A DNA stretch of 21,196 nt from Candidatus Methylomirabilota bacterium (GCA_028869615.1 JAGWRQ010000009.1:1-21196); one strand, 5' to 3'. Shown: positions 5,922 to 16,152, counted from the first letter of the stretch. Numbers and translations: made by a program. Notes: generated by a model not told the origin, from the sequence alone.

Positions 5922-7608
5922 GAAGGCGGTACGTGCGGCAACCGGCTCCCGCCGTTGGGTTCGAGAAGTCGCCGTGACGACCCTCCTCCTTGGCGCAAGC
6001 CTGCTCCTCTTTTTCTATCGCCTGGATTCGGTCTCCCTGTTTGACGCAGATGAGCCGGCCTACGCTGAGGCGGCGAGGGAGATGCTGATCTCGGGAGACT
6101 GGATCACACCCCACTTCAATTTCCAGCCCCGCTTCGATAAACCGATTTTATTCTACTGGCTGATCGCGCTGGCCTACAAAGGGTTCGGGATCGGCGAGTA
6201 CGCGGCCCGCTTCTGGTCTGCCGCCTTCGCTACCGGCCTTACACTGTCGATCTACCTGTTCGGACGGCAATTGCTGGGTCAACGGGCCGCATGTATTGCC
6301 GCTCTGGCCTTTGCCACGAACGTCGGGACCGTCGCCCTGGGGCGGGCAGCGGTCACCGACATGACGCTCGTCTTTTGCATGGCCTGGACGCTCTTCTGTT
6401 TTTTCGACGTCTATCGAGCCCCAGACAAGACGCGCGAGCGTCTCCTCTTTGTTGGATATCTTGCCATGGCGCTCGCCGTTCTCACGAAGGGCCCGATCGG
6501 CCTTTTACTTCCCGGCCTGGTTGTCGGCCTGTTTCTGATCATTCGCAAAAAGGCCCGAGCGACCCTTGCCAGGCTTCGGTTGCTCAGCGGTATTGGCCTG
6601 TTCGTCGTGATCGCGCTGCCCTGGTACGTTTTGGTCTTGCGCGAGAATGGATGGGCGTTCGCTCAAGGATTCTTTGTGCAGCACCATCTGAACCGCTACC
6701 TGGGCGTGGTGTCAGGCCATGTCGGGGGCCTCCTGTATTTCTTGCCGGTGGTCGCGCTCGGCTTTTTCCCGTGGAGCGGGACGCTGCCCAAAGCCTTTGG
6801 CTATCTCTGGACTATCCGACGCCGACTACGCGCTGAACTGACCGGACGGCAGGAGCTGGTGCTCTTTTTGTGGATCTGGTGCGGCGTCGTCGTGCTCTTT
6901 TTCTCGTTCTCCCGCACGAAACTCCCCTCTTACATCTTCCCCGCTGTTCCTGCGCTTGCCCTGCTGGCAGGGACCGCGGGAGAAGCCGTCATCGACGAAC
7001 GACAGCAGGAGGGGAGATGGGCGAGGGCCTGTGACTGGCTTGTGGGTGGGATGGCCTGTTCGCTTGTCGTGATCCTCCTCCTACTGCCATCGATTGCGGA
7101 TCAGATCCGCCTCCGCGAGGCGCCGGACATCCCCCCATTTGACTTCGGGCTTGCGCCTTACGTGTTGGCCATTCTCTTCTTCATTGGACTTACCCTCGCA
7201 ATAGTAGCCAGGCGACGAGGGCAGGGGGATATGGCGGCGGCCGCGATGGCGGCCACCATGATCCTGAGCATTGTATTGGCCGTGCATCGGGTTACCCCGG
7301 CCGTCCAGGAGAGTTTGCAGAAGTCCCTCCGTGACTTCGCCCTTATCGCCAGGCAAGAGCTTCGACCCGTCGACCTCTTGGTGACCTATGACATGAACGC
7401 GCCCAGCCTTGTATTTTACTCGGAACGACCAGTCGCGATTATCAGGAGGGGCGAGGAATCCGGGCTTCAGCGCCTTGCCGCTCCTTATGGGCGGCTTTTT
7501 GTCGTCGCCAGGGCCGCCGCAGAGACTCGCTTGCGAGAGGTCCCGGACATTTTCCCCTTGGACAGGCGAGGGGGGTATGTCCTATACTCTAATCGTTACA
7601 GTCCGTGA
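5908..7608 (+). CDS. ArnT-like glycosyltransferase family 39 protein
   Basis: This 566-aa integral membrane protein has a typical PMT/ArnT layout: an N-terminal helix (21-37), the first periplasmic loop with DADEPAYAEAAREML (46-60), SGDWITP and FDKPILFYWL (76-85), then about ten more hydrophobic helices and a soluble C-terminal domain from about residue 480. The acidic pair after the first helix and the KP motif match ArnT, which moves 4-amino-arabinose from undecaprenyl phosphate to lipid A; other members mannosylate or glycosylate proteins. The sugar and acceptor are unknown here. The ATG at 5908 lies inside the 3' end of the PAP2 gene and has no clear ribosome-binding site, so it probably depends on translational coupling. 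Confidence 0.85.
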   Translation: MSIPEKAVRAATGSRRWVREVAVTTLLLGASLLLFFYRLDSVSLFDADEPAYAEAAREMLISGDWITPHFNFQPRFDKPILFYWLIALAYKGFGIGEYAARFWSAAFATGLTLSIYLFGRQLLGQRAACIAALAFATNVGTVALGRAAVTDMTLVFCMAWTLFCFFDVYRAPDKTRERLLFVGYLAMALAVLTKGPIGLLLPGLVVGLFLIIRKKARATLARLRLLSGIGLFVVIALPWYVLVLRENGWAFAQGFFVQHHLNRYLGVVSGHVGGLLYFLPVVALGFFPWSGTLPKAFGYLWTIRRRLRAELTGRQELVLFLWIWCGVVVLFFSFSRTKLPSYIFPAVPALALLAGTAGEAVIDERQQEGRWARACDWLVGGMACSLVVILLLLPSIADQIRLREAPDIPPFDFGLAPYVLAILFFIGLTLAIVARRRGQGDMAAAAMAATMILSIVLAVHRVTPAVQESLQKSLRDFALIARQELRPVDLLVTYDMNAPSLVFYSERPVAIIRRGEESGLQRLAAPYGRLFVVARAAAETRLREVPDIFPLDRRGGYVLYSNRYSP

Positions 7609-7638
7609 GATAGGTCTGGTTGACGAAGAGGCGCGCGT

Positions 7639-8616
7639 ATGATTGCCGAGACGATTCTCTCCCCTGTGGCTCTTGAACTCGCCCTGGTCGAGGAGCGGCT
7701 GCTCCAAGACATCAGTGGCGATGTGGAGTTGATCTCCGAGATCATCCGGTACGTGCTCAAGAGCGGCGGCAAACGGGTCCGGCCTGCGCTGCTACTGCTC
7801 TCGGCGAAACTCTGTGGCTATGGTGGTGGTTCACGCAACATCGATCTTGCGGTGGTGGCCGAGTATATGCACGCTGCCACACTCATCCATGATGATATTA
7901 TCGATCGTGCCGACAAGCGCCGCGGACTGCCGTCGGCGAATAGCGCCTGGGGTTCTCAGATCTCCGTGCTGGCGGGTGATTTCCTGTATGCCAGATCGCT
8001 TCAGATGCTGGTGATAGATGGTGACCTGGCTGTCATGCGGGCCTTTGCCGACGCGACGGTTCGGATGATTGAGGGTGAGGTGCGGGAGGTCCAGATGGCC
8101 GGAAACCTCGACCTCACGTATCACGAGTATCTGGACATCATTACGTCAAAGACCGCTGCCCTGATCTCGGTTGCCTGCAGGACCGGCGCCCTGATCGCCG
8201 GCAGGCAAGCGGACGAGGTGGCTGCGTTGACCGAGTTCGGCCTGAATGTGGGGATCGGGTTCCAGCTGGTCGATGACGCGCTGGACTTTGTCGCCGAGGA
8301 GAACCGGCTGGGCAAGCCTGTGGGGAACGATTTCAAGGAGGGGAAGGTGACCTTTCCGGTGCTCCATGTGATGCGGGTAGGCTCGGAGGCCGATCAGAGC
8401 AGGATCAGAGAGCTGGCCGCGCAGGAGACCATCGGAGAGTCCGACCTGGCAGAGGTGAAGGCGATAGTAGAACGGCACGGCGCCGTTTCGGCCACGATGG
8501 AGCTCGTTCGCACCTACCTCAAGAAAGCCAAGGCATCGCTTAGTATCTTTCCGGATTCGGCTGCCAAGCGCTCGCTCGTCCTGATGGTCGATTTTGTCGG
8601 AGATCGAGACTGGTGA
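7639..8616 (+). CDS. ispB: Long-chain polyprenyl diphosphate synthase (octaprenyl/solanesyl type)
   Basis: This 325-aa enzyme belongs to the trans-isoprenyl diphosphate synthases, which extend farnesyl diphosphate with isopentenyl diphosphate. Visible motifs are GGKRVRP (43-49, IPP binding), the first aspartate-rich motif DDIID (85-89) followed by RRG, and the second DDALD (212-216) followed by KPVGNDFKEGK. The residue five places before the first motif is Ala rather than an aromatic, which in this family permits long chains, so a quinone side chain is the expected product. The ATG at 7639 has GAAGAGG 7 nt upstream. It starts 30 bp after the glycosyltransferase. The symbol is by family similarity; chain length is not proven. 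Confidence 0.88.
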   Translation: MIAETILSPVALELALVEERLLQDISGDVELISEIIRYVLKSGGKRVRPALLLLSAKLCGYGGGSRNIDLAVVAEYMHAATLIHDDIIDRADKRRGLPSANSAWGSQISVLAGDFLYARSLQMLVIDGDLAVMRAFADATVRMIEGEVREVQMAGNLDLTYHEYLDIITSKTAALISVACRTGALIAGRQADEVAALTEFGLNVGIGFQLVDDALDFVAEENRLGKPVGNDFKEGKVTFPVLHVMRVGSEADQSRIRELAAQETIGESDLAEVKAIVERHGAVSATMELVRTYLKKAKASLSIFPDSAAKRSLVLMVDFVGDRDW

Positions 8617-8646
8617 GCGCCGGTCTCCTTCCCTACCCGTAATGTC

Positions 8647-10451
<1,805 letters not shown>

Positions 10452-10455
<4 letters not shown>

Positions 10456-11090
10456 CGAGACCGATGATGGATGAGACAATAAAGGAGGACCAGGAGCAGG
10501 CTTCGCAGCCAGGCGCGAAGTCGACGAAGTCGGTTTTTCGCCAGTACACTGAAGCCGTCATCATTGCCGTTATTTTGGCGCTGGTGATCAGAACCTTTGT
10601 GGTCCAGGCCTTCAAAATCCCCTCCGGGTCGATGCTTCAGACGCTGCAGGTCGGCGATCACATCCTGGTCAATAAATTTCTGTATTGGTTTACGGATCCC
10701 CAGCATGGCGACATTATCGTATTCAAGTATCCCCAGGATGAGGAGAGGGACTTTATCAAGCGAGTAATCGCCCTGTCGGGTGAGAAGGTGGAGATTCGAG
10801 AAAAACAGGTCTACATCAATGACAAGCCGCTGACTGAGCCGTACGCGATTCACCTGGATCCTGCCACCATCGAGAATCCGGGCTCGCCTCGGGACAGTTT
10901 CGGTCCGGTTGTGGTTGCGCCGGGTCAACTCTTCATGATGGGCGACAACCGAGACTACAGTATGGACAGCAGGTTCTGGGGTTTTCTTGACATGAAGAAG
11001 ATCAAGGGGAAAGCCTTCGTGATCTACTGGTCGTGGGATCACGAGCGCTTCAGACCCCGCTGGGAGCGAATCGGGATGTTGGTCAGATGA
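10452..11090 (+). CDS. lepB: Type I signal peptidase
   Basis: This 212-aa membrane-anchored protease cleaves signal peptides of exported proteins on the outer face of the cytoplasmic membrane. One membrane anchor is at about 34-53. Box B is [10 protein letters not shown] with catalytic Ser60. The general base is Lys103 in DFIKRVIAL. The closing boxes are [16 protein letters not shown] (about 161-176). One anchor and short length fit the Gram-positive/cyanobacterial/NC10-like short form rather than the E. coli form with two anchors. The ATG start overlaps the lepA stop and the stop overlaps the hemW start, both as ATGA. Confidence 0.95.
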
Positions 11091-12226
11091 GCAGTGGGCT
11101 TGGATTGTACATCCATATCCCTTATTGTCTGTCACGCTGCCATTACTGCGATTTTAACAGCTATCGCTTCGATTCTGTTCAAGTCGAGCAGTATCTGAAG
11201 GCGTTGGCGCAAGAGATTACACTCCGCGCCTCCTCAGATGCGATCCGACACCGGCTGGTCTACTCTGTCTTCTTCGGCGGCGGGACGCCCTCAATACTCC
11301 AGGCGTCGCAACTCATCGGCATCCTCGATCACTGCCGGGCCGCTTTCACCTTCGAGGCCGACGCAGAGGTCAGCCTCGAAGCCAACCCAGGGACAGTAGA
11401 CCTTCCGAAGCTCCGCGCGCTACGAGAGGGTGGGGTGACCCGTCTGAGTGTAGGGGTTCAAGCTGCTCAGGACCGACTCCTCCAGCGGATCGGTCGCGCC
11501 CATGCTGCCTGCGAGGCCGAGCAGGCCTTGTGGATGGCCCGAGAGGCCGGTTTCAGCAACATCAACTTGGATCTGATGTTCGGCCTGCCCGGTCAGAGCA
11601 CGGACGATTGGTCGGAGACCCTTGATTGGGCCATCGGTGCAGGTCCTAAGCACGTCTCTGCCTACGGACTGATCCTCGAAGAGGGGACGCTTCTCCACCA
11701 GGAGCATCGCAACGGGGTGATCGGGCTACCCGGCGAAGAGACAGAGGCAGTCATGTACCGGATGACTGTAGACCGACTGCGTGACGCCGGCTTCGAGCAT
11801 TACGAGATCTCAAACTTTGCGCGCCCAGGCTTCCGTTGTCGCCACAATCTGGTCTACTGGCAACACCAGGACTATCTCGGCGTTGGCGCGGGCGCGCACT
11901 CATTCCTTGCCGGGCGCCGGTTTTATAACGAACTACTGCCTGCACGCTATGCATCCGCCATTGCCGAGCGTGGGACAGCCGTGGTCTGGAGTGAAGAGCT
12001 GTCCGCTGAGATGCTGCGATCCGAGCGTGTGATGTTGGGGCTTCGGCTTCTGGACGGACTGGAGCTGGAGGCGTTCAAGGATGTACTTGGCGTTAAAGAT
12101 CTCTCTGCGTCTGATCGGGTAACCTGCCTTCTGAGTGATGGGTTCCTGCGCCTGAAGGAGGGGCGGGTGCAGATCACAGAGCGGGGGCTCCTCGTGGCTA
12201 ACGAACTCATTGTCCAACTCCTCTGA
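11087..12226 (+). CDS. hemW: Radical SAM heme chaperone HemW
   Basis: This 379-aa protein is a HemN-like radical SAM protein. The N-terminus has YIHIPYCLSRCHYCDFNSY, with the 4Fe-4S ligands Cys14, Cys18 and Cys21. The residue after CD is Phe, as in HemW, rather than the extra Cys of true coproporphyrinogen dehydrogenase HemN. FFGGGTPS, SLEANPGT, RLSVGVQ and the C-terminal CRHNLVYWQHQDYLGVGAGAHS follow. HemW binds heme and inserts it into respiratory enzymes; older annotations call it an oxygen-independent coproporphyrinogen III oxidase. The ATG at 11087 overlaps lepB by 4 bp and gives the family-typical start. It is the last gene of the long run; the hrcA promoter starts 44 bp beyond its stop. 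Confidence 0.93.
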   Translation: MSSGLGLYIHIPYCLSRCHYCDFNSYRFDSVQVEQYLKALAQEITLRASSDAIRHRLVYSVFFGGGTPSILQASQLIGILDHCRAAFTFEADAEVSLEANPGTVDLPKLRALREGGVTRLSVGVQAAQDRLLQRIGRAHAACEAEQALWMAREAGFSNINLDLMFGLPGQSTDDWSETLDWAIGAGPKHVSAYGLILEEGTLLHQEHRNGVIGLPGEETEAVMYRMTVDRLRDAGFEHYEISNFARPGFRCRHNLVYWQHQDYLGVGAGAHSFLAGRRFYNELLPARYASAIAERGTAVVWSEELSAEMLRSERVMLGLRLLDGLELEAFKDVLGVKDLSASDRVTCLLSDGFLRLKEGRVQITERGLLVANELIVQLL

Positions 12227-12269
12227 TTCCAGAGCGTGTCCTATAGCGTACGCACGGCGGCAAATCCGC

Positions 12270-12298
12270 TTGACAATAATGGCCATTTTTCTTAGCAT
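12270..12298 (+). promoter_or_regulatory. Sigma70-type promoter of hrcA operon
   Basis: A perfect TTGACA at 12270-12275, a 17-nt spacer and TAGCAT at 12293-12298 (4 of 6 matches to TATAAT) form a strong housekeeping promoter. Transcription would start near 12305, immediately before the CIRCE element. Confidence 0.75.
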
Positions 12299-12309
12299 TT
12301 TTTATAAAG

Positions 12310-12336
12310 TCGGCACTCTTCTTAAAGGAGTGCGAA
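12310..12336 (+). promoter_or_regulatory. CIRCE operator (HrcA binding site)
   Basis: TCGGCACTC at 12310-12318, a 9-nt spacer and GAGTGCGAA at 12328-12336 match the CIRCE consensus TTAGCACTC-N9-GAGTGCTAA with three differences; the inner GCACTC/GAGTGC arms are perfect. It lies at the start of the predicted hrcA transcript, the classical place, so HrcA should repress its own operon here and release it on heat stress. Confidence 0.88.
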
Positions 12337-12375
12337 GCGTTGAAAGAAGGGTAAGGGAAGGGGGTCAATGGGCTG

Positions 12376-13416
12376 ATGCGGGCACATGAGCTGACTCCAC
12401 GGGAGCGTCAGATCCTGAGGGTGATTATCCATGACTACATCACCGCCGGGGAGCCTGTAGGATCCAGAAGTATCGCCAGACGCTACCTGGGCCACCTCAG
12501 CCCTGCCACCATTCGCAATGTGATGGCGGATCTGGAGGAGGAGGGCTATCTCTCTCAACCGCACGCGTCAGCCGGCAGGATCCCAACCGATTCCGGGTAC
12601 CGCTTCTACGTCGACAGCCTCATGCAGCGCCCTAAATTGTCGAAGGTCGAGGAAAGCCGAATCGAGCAGGGGATCCGTCCCAGCCTGGGTCAGGCCGAGG
12701 AATTGGTGCAGGGCGTCAGTCGAATCCTCTCCGATCTATCACGATATGCTTCTGTGGTTCTTGCGCCGAAGTTTGCACAGAACACGTGGCGGCGCATTAA
12801 CTTTGTCCACCTCAATCGAGAGCGGATCCTGGTGGTCCTCATGGCCGATTCCGGGCTCGTCCAGCAGAAGGTCATCGCTATCGATGAGCTGATCGAGCAG
12901 CCGGAGCTGGATCGAATCTCTAACTACCTGAACAGTGTGTTGGGGGGGGTGACCCTCCACGAGGTGAGGAACGCGATCATTGCGCGAATGGCTGAGGAGC
13001 GCGACGAGTTCAACCGCCTGATGCGGCGCGCGCTGCAACTCAGCAACAAGACGCTGGAGGGTGAGGAAGAGCACGTCTATATCGGAGGGGCTGCCAACAT
13101 CGCGCATCAGCCCGAGTTTGCCGACATCAACAAGATGAAGCATATCTTCGCGGCCTTCGAGGAAAAGTCGAAGCTGGTGAAGATTCTTGATGAATGCCTG
13201 ACCCAGGAGGGGTTAAGGATTATCATCGGCCGCGAGAGTGAGATCAGAGAGATGCGGGAACTCAGTCTGATTGCCTCGCCGTATAAGAGTGGGGACCATG
13301 TTGTTGGGGTGCTCGGAATCGTGGGGCCGAAGCGGATCGCCTATGACCGCATGGTGGCCCTCGTCGATTGTACGGCGAGGCTCGTCAGTAAACTCCTGAC
13401 AGAAGCCGATGTGTAG
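12376..13416 (+). CDS. hrcA: Heat-inducible transcription repressor HrcA
   Basis: This 346-aa protein is the CIRCE-binding repressor of class I heat-shock genes. The N-terminal winged helix (about 1-75) includes LTPRERQILRVIIHDYI, PVGSRSIARRY and the hallmark SPATIRNVMADLEEEGYLSQ followed by PHASAGRIPTDSGYRFYVD. The rest is the GAF-like and dimerisation part, with IIIGRESEIREMRELSLI and the closing GPKRIAYDRMVALVD. Length is as expected. The ATG at 12376 has purine-rich AAGGGAAGGGGG about 11 nt upstream. A CIRCE element lies 40 bp before the start, so autorepression is expected; HrcA activity usually depends on GroEL. Confidence 0.96.
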   Translation: MRAHELTPRERQILRVIIHDYITAGEPVGSRSIARRYLGHLSPATIRNVMADLEEEGYLSQPHASAGRIPTDSGYRFYVDSLMQRPKLSKVEESRIEQGIRPSLGQAEELVQGVSRILSDLSRYASVVLAPKFAQNTWRRINFVHLNRERILVVLMADSGLVQQKVIAIDELIEQPELDRISNYLNSVLGGVTLHEVRNAIIARMAEERDEFNRLMRRALQLSNKTLEGEEEHVYIGGAANIAHQPEFADINKMKHIFAAFEEKSKLVKILDECLTQEGLRIIIGRESEIREMRELSLIASPYKSGDHVVGVLGIVGPKRIAYDRMVALVDCTARLVSKLLTEADV

Positions 13417-13463
13417 GGCCTGGCGGACGATCTGCCGGTGAACAGATAGGAGCCGATCGGATA

Positions 13464-14105
13464 ATGGATCAAGAACGCGAAGAAGCCAAAGCATCGACGA
13501 GCGACAACGCCCAGGAGAGCCCTGTTGCTCCTACGACCGAGTTGGAGTCGATGATCAGCACGCTGCAGGCCGACCTCAAGGAACGGACTGCTGAGATAGA
13601 CTCCCTCAACGACCGCCTCCTTCGCCTCCACGCGGAGTTTGAAAACTATAAGAAGCGCGCAGCCCGCGAGCGGAGCGAGTTCGTGAGGTTCGCGAACGAA
13701 GGGCTGATCCTGGAACTGCTGCCTGTGGTGGACAGCCTGGAGCATGCGGTCGGCACGGCCCGCTGCGGAGGAGAGGCCCAAGGCGTGGCGGAGGGCGTCG
13801 ATATTATTCTCCGGCTGTTTCAGACTACCCTGGAAAAGGTGGGGGTGAAGCCCATCGAGGCGTTGGGTCATGAGTTCGATCCGAACTTCCATCAGGCTGT
13901 GGCTCAGGTAGAGTCGACGGACGGCCGGGACAATATTGCGATCGAGGAGGTTCGAAAAGGGTACCTCCTGGAGGGACGTTTGCTGCGGCCGGCGATGGTG
14001 AAGGTGTCGAAGGCGAAGGTGCTGAGTTCTGGGTTCAAGGTTCAAAGTTCAGAAGAAGATCAGTGTGAAACCCGGAGCCCGGAGTCCGACATATGCGAGC
14101 TATGA
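13464..14105 (+). CDS. grpE: Nucleotide exchange factor GrpE with extra C-terminal tail
   Basis: This 213-aa protein is the ADP/ATP exchange factor of DnaK. A disordered acidic N-terminus is followed by the dimerising coiled coil (about 25-75, with HAEFENYKKRAARERSEF), a helical part (LILELLPVVDSLEHAV) and the beta wing ending VRKGYLLEGRLLRPAMVKVSK at about 183. GrpE normally ends there. Here about 30 further residues (184-213) are encoded by a block of heptameric repeats (14026-14053 and 14071-14084), so the tail looks acquired. The ATG at 13464 has AGGAG 10 nt upstream. It lies 47 bp after hrcA, and its stop overlaps the dnaJ start as ATGA. Confidence 0.95.
   Translation: MDQEREEAKASTSDNAQESPVAPTTELESMISTLQADLKERTAEIDSLNDRLLRLHAEFENYKKRAARERSEFVRFANEGLILELLPVVDSLEHAVGTARCGGEAQGVAEGVDIILRLFQTTLEKVGVKPIEALGHEFDPNFHQAVAQVESTDGRDNIAIEEVRKGYLLEGRLLRPAMVKVSKAKVLSSGFKVQSSEEDQCETRSPESDICEL
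14026..14088 (+). repeat. Heptameric repeat block inside 3' end of grpE
   Basis: Four degenerate 7-bp units of the form GTTCAAG run from 14026 to 14053, and two exact CCCGGAG units plus a partial third run from 14071 to 14088. The block encodes the non-conserved GrpE tail. The composition and strict 7-bp period are unlike the surrounding coding sequence and typical of intergenic repeats. Confidence 0.7.
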
Positions 14106-15193
14106 ACAAGCGCGACTACTACCAGGTGCTTGGGGTAGATCGGGACGCTGGTCCCGATGAGATTAAACGAGCCTACCGTCGGCTGGCCCACAAATATCAC
14201 CCGGATAAGAATCCCGGCGACAAGGCGTCGGAAGAGCAGTTCAAGGAGGCGACCGAGGCCTATGAGATCCTGAACAATCCCGAGAAGCGGGCGGCCTACG
14301 ATCGGTTCGGAGTTGCCGGTGAAAGGGCCGGCTTCGGAGGATTTGGCGAGGCCGGGTTCGGGTCGGTATTCGAGGATCTTTTCGAGGGGTTCTTCGGAGG
14401 GTCGGCTCGGCGGGCGGCCTCCCGTGGCGCAGATTTACGTTACAACCTGGAGATCAGTCTTGAGGAAGCGATTCTTGGGGTGGAGCAAGAGATTACCATC
14501 CCAAGGCTGGAACCCTGCGGTGCCTGCAAGGGGAGCGGCGCGAAGCCTGGGACGTCCCCAACCGCCTGTCGTTCCTGCCGCGGTAGCGGCCAAGTCCGGT
14601 ACTCGCAAGGCTTCCTGACGATCAGCCAGACCTGCTCGGCCTGCCGAGGTGAGGGGCGCGTTATCGAGCATCGATGCCGCGACTGTCGAGGCACCGGGCG
14701 GTCTAGGTCCGAGCGGTCCCTTACGGTAAAGATTCCTGCCGGCGTGGAAACAGGGATACGCTTGAAGCTGACAGGCGAGGGCGAGGCCGGTCCCCATTGG
14801 GGAGATCGGGGCGATCTATATGTCGTCATTACCGTAAAGGAACACCCGCTCTTCTCGCGGCACGGCGACGACCTGTACTGTGAGGTCCCCGTCACGTTTG
14901 TTCAGGCGGCCTTGGGGGCCGAGTTGGAGATCCCGACCTTTTTCGGGATGACGAAGCTCAAGATCCCATCCGGGACCCAACCCGGCGCTGAGTTTCGCAT
15001 TCGCGGCAAGGGCGTGCCGCGCCTGCGCGGCCATGATCAAGGCGACCTCGTGGTCAGGGTCGTGGTCGAGGTGCCTAAGCGGCTGACCACGAAGCAGCGC
15101 GAACTGCTCGAAGCGTACGCTGTCCTGGAAAACGGCGATGGGAGTCCGCTGGTCCAGAGCTTCTTTGACAAGGTCAAGAGCCTGTTCGGCTGA
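14102..15193 (+). CDS. dnaJ: Chaperone DnaJ (type I Hsp40)
   Basis: This 363-aa protein is a full DnaJ. The J domain (1-70) has the HPD triad at 33-35, a short Gly/Phe region (about 73-100) follows, and the zinc domain has four CxxCxGxG repeats (Cys pairs at 139/142, 156/159, 178/181 and 192/195, the third with GEG). The C-terminal substrate-binding and dimerisation domains come last. It delivers substrates to DnaK and stimulates its ATPase. The start chosen is the ATG at 14102, which overlaps the grpE stop and gives the family-typical MNKRDYYQVLGV; an ATG at 14093 (adding MRA) has a GGAG 8 nt upstream and is a real alternative. No dnaK lies between grpE and dnaJ. Confidence 0.95.
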   Translation: MNKRDYYQVLGVDRDAGPDEIKRAYRRLAHKYHPDKNPGDKASEEQFKEATEAYEILNNPEKRAAYDRFGVAGERAGFGGFGEAGFGSVFEDLFEGFFGGSARRAASRGADLRYNLEISLEEAILGVEQEITIPRLEPCGACKGSGAKPGTSPTACRSCRGSGQVRYSQGFLTISQTCSACRGEGRVIEHRCRDCRGTGRSRSERSLTVKIPAGVETGIRLKLTGEGEAGPHWGDRGDLYVVITVKEHPLFSRHGDDLYCEVPVTFVQAALGAELEIPTFFGMTKLKIPSGTQPGAEFRIRGKGVPRLRGHDQGDLVVRVVVEVPKRLTTKQRELLEAYAVLENGDGSPLVQSFFDKVKSLFG

Positions 15194-15234
15194 TCTGACC
15201 TGCCGCATGTCGCGTTCCAATTCCCTATCTCGCG

Positions 15235-15256
15235 ATGACTCCTAGAAAGGGGTCAT
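15235..15256 (+). other. Hairpin after dnaJ, abutting the IS left end
   Basis: ATGACTCCT (15235-15243) pairs with AGGGGTCAT (15248-15256) around AGAA, with one G.U pair. It is placed where the hrcA-grpE-dnaJ terminator should be, but no T-run follows; the insertion sequence begins 2 bp later and may have removed it. Confidence 0.5.
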
Positions 15257-15257
15257 G

Positions 15258-15284
15258 TTGAGCTGTCCCGGATTTTGCGGACAC
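15258..15284. repeat. IS terminal inverted repeat (left in window)
   Basis: The end begins TTGAGCTGTCCCGG and pairs with the repeat at 16472-16498, with mismatches at five positions out of 27. It lies just beyond the transposase stop codon. Confidence 0.85.
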
Positions 15285-15288
15285 ATAG

Positions 15289-16152
15289 TTAAAGCACATC
15301 CCGCCCGGCCTCAAAGGTGGCGGGGCTCACGTAGCCGAGCGTTTGATGCACCCGTTGGCGATTGTAAAACACCTCGATAAACTCAAAGACCTGGCTTCGG
15401 GCTTCGTCCCGTGTCTGGAATGTCCGGTCATGAACCAACTCGTTCTTCAGCGTGCTAAAGAAGCTCTCAGCCACGGCGTTGTCGTAACAGTTCCCCCGAC
15501 GACTCATGCTGGCGACCAGGCCATGGTGCGCCAGGAGCTGTCGATAAGCCGTCGCGACATACTGGCAGCCTTGATCCGTGTGCTGGATCAGGCCCGGCGC
15601 TGGATGACGGTGGACCAGCGCCATCGTGAGCGCATCGGTCACAAGGGTGCGATCGGCGCGCGCCCGCATCGCCCAGCCGACGACCCGGCGGGAGTACAGA
15701 TCCAACACGATAGCCAAATACAGCCAGCCCGCTCGCGTCGGAATCGCGGTGATGTCCCCCACCCATACCCGATTGGGCACGGCAACGGTCAACCCGGGCC
15801 GCACGTGATTGGGGGCTGGGGCCGGCATCTGGTGATGCTCCGTCATCACCCGGAAGCGCCGGCGGCGCGTGGCCTCGATCCCCTGCCGGCGGCGCAGGCG
15901 GGCCACTCGATGCTTGCCGCACGCAATGCCCGCGCCGTTGAGTGTCCGCCACAGCTTCACGGCCCCATAAACCCGGCGAGTCTGGTGGTGCCACCGCATG
16001 ATCTGGCCCGCCAACGCGCGATCGGCCTCGGCGCGACCACTCAGCGGCCGGGCCAGCCAGGCATAGAACCCGCTGCGACTCACCTGCAACACCCCACACA
16101 TCCGGACCACGCGAAACTCCGTCCGATGGTCCCGCATGAAGGCGTACTTCAC
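15289..16152 (-). CDS. IS3-family transposase OrfB (DDE integrase domain)
   Basis: This 287-aa frame holds the catalytic half of the transposase. It starts with the IS3-group-like MKYAFMRDHRTEFRVVRMC and an HTH_21-type segment (RRVYGAVKLWRTL). The RNase-H-like integrase core contains the catalytic triad: Asp in VWVGDITAIP, Asp in IQHTDQGCQY and Glu in AVAESFFSTLKNEL, with 35 residues between the second Asp and the Glu. The GTG at 16152 overlaps the orfA stop, but the natural product is probably the OrfAB fusion made by -1 frameshifting at 16181-16188. No internal stop or missing active-site residue is seen, so it looks functional. Confidence 0.93.
   Translation of the reverse strand: MKYAFMRDHRTEFRVVRMCGVLQVSRSGFYAWLARPLSGRAEADRALAGQIMRWHHQTRRVYGAVKLWRTLNGAGIACGKHRVARLRRRQGIEATRRRRFRVMTEHHQMPAPAPNHVRPGLTVAVPNRVWVGDITAIPTRAGWLYLAIVLDLYSRRVVGWAMRARADRTLVTDALTMALVHRHPAPGLIQHTDQGCQYVATAYRQLLAHHGLVASMSRRGNCYDNAVAESFFSTLKNELVHDRTFQTRDEARSQVFEFIEVFYNRQRVHQTLGYVSPATFEAGRDVL

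Noticed and set aside
12241..12265. GCGTACGC palindrome after hemW as an operon terminator
   Set aside because: It is short, self-complementary without a loop, and has no T-run.
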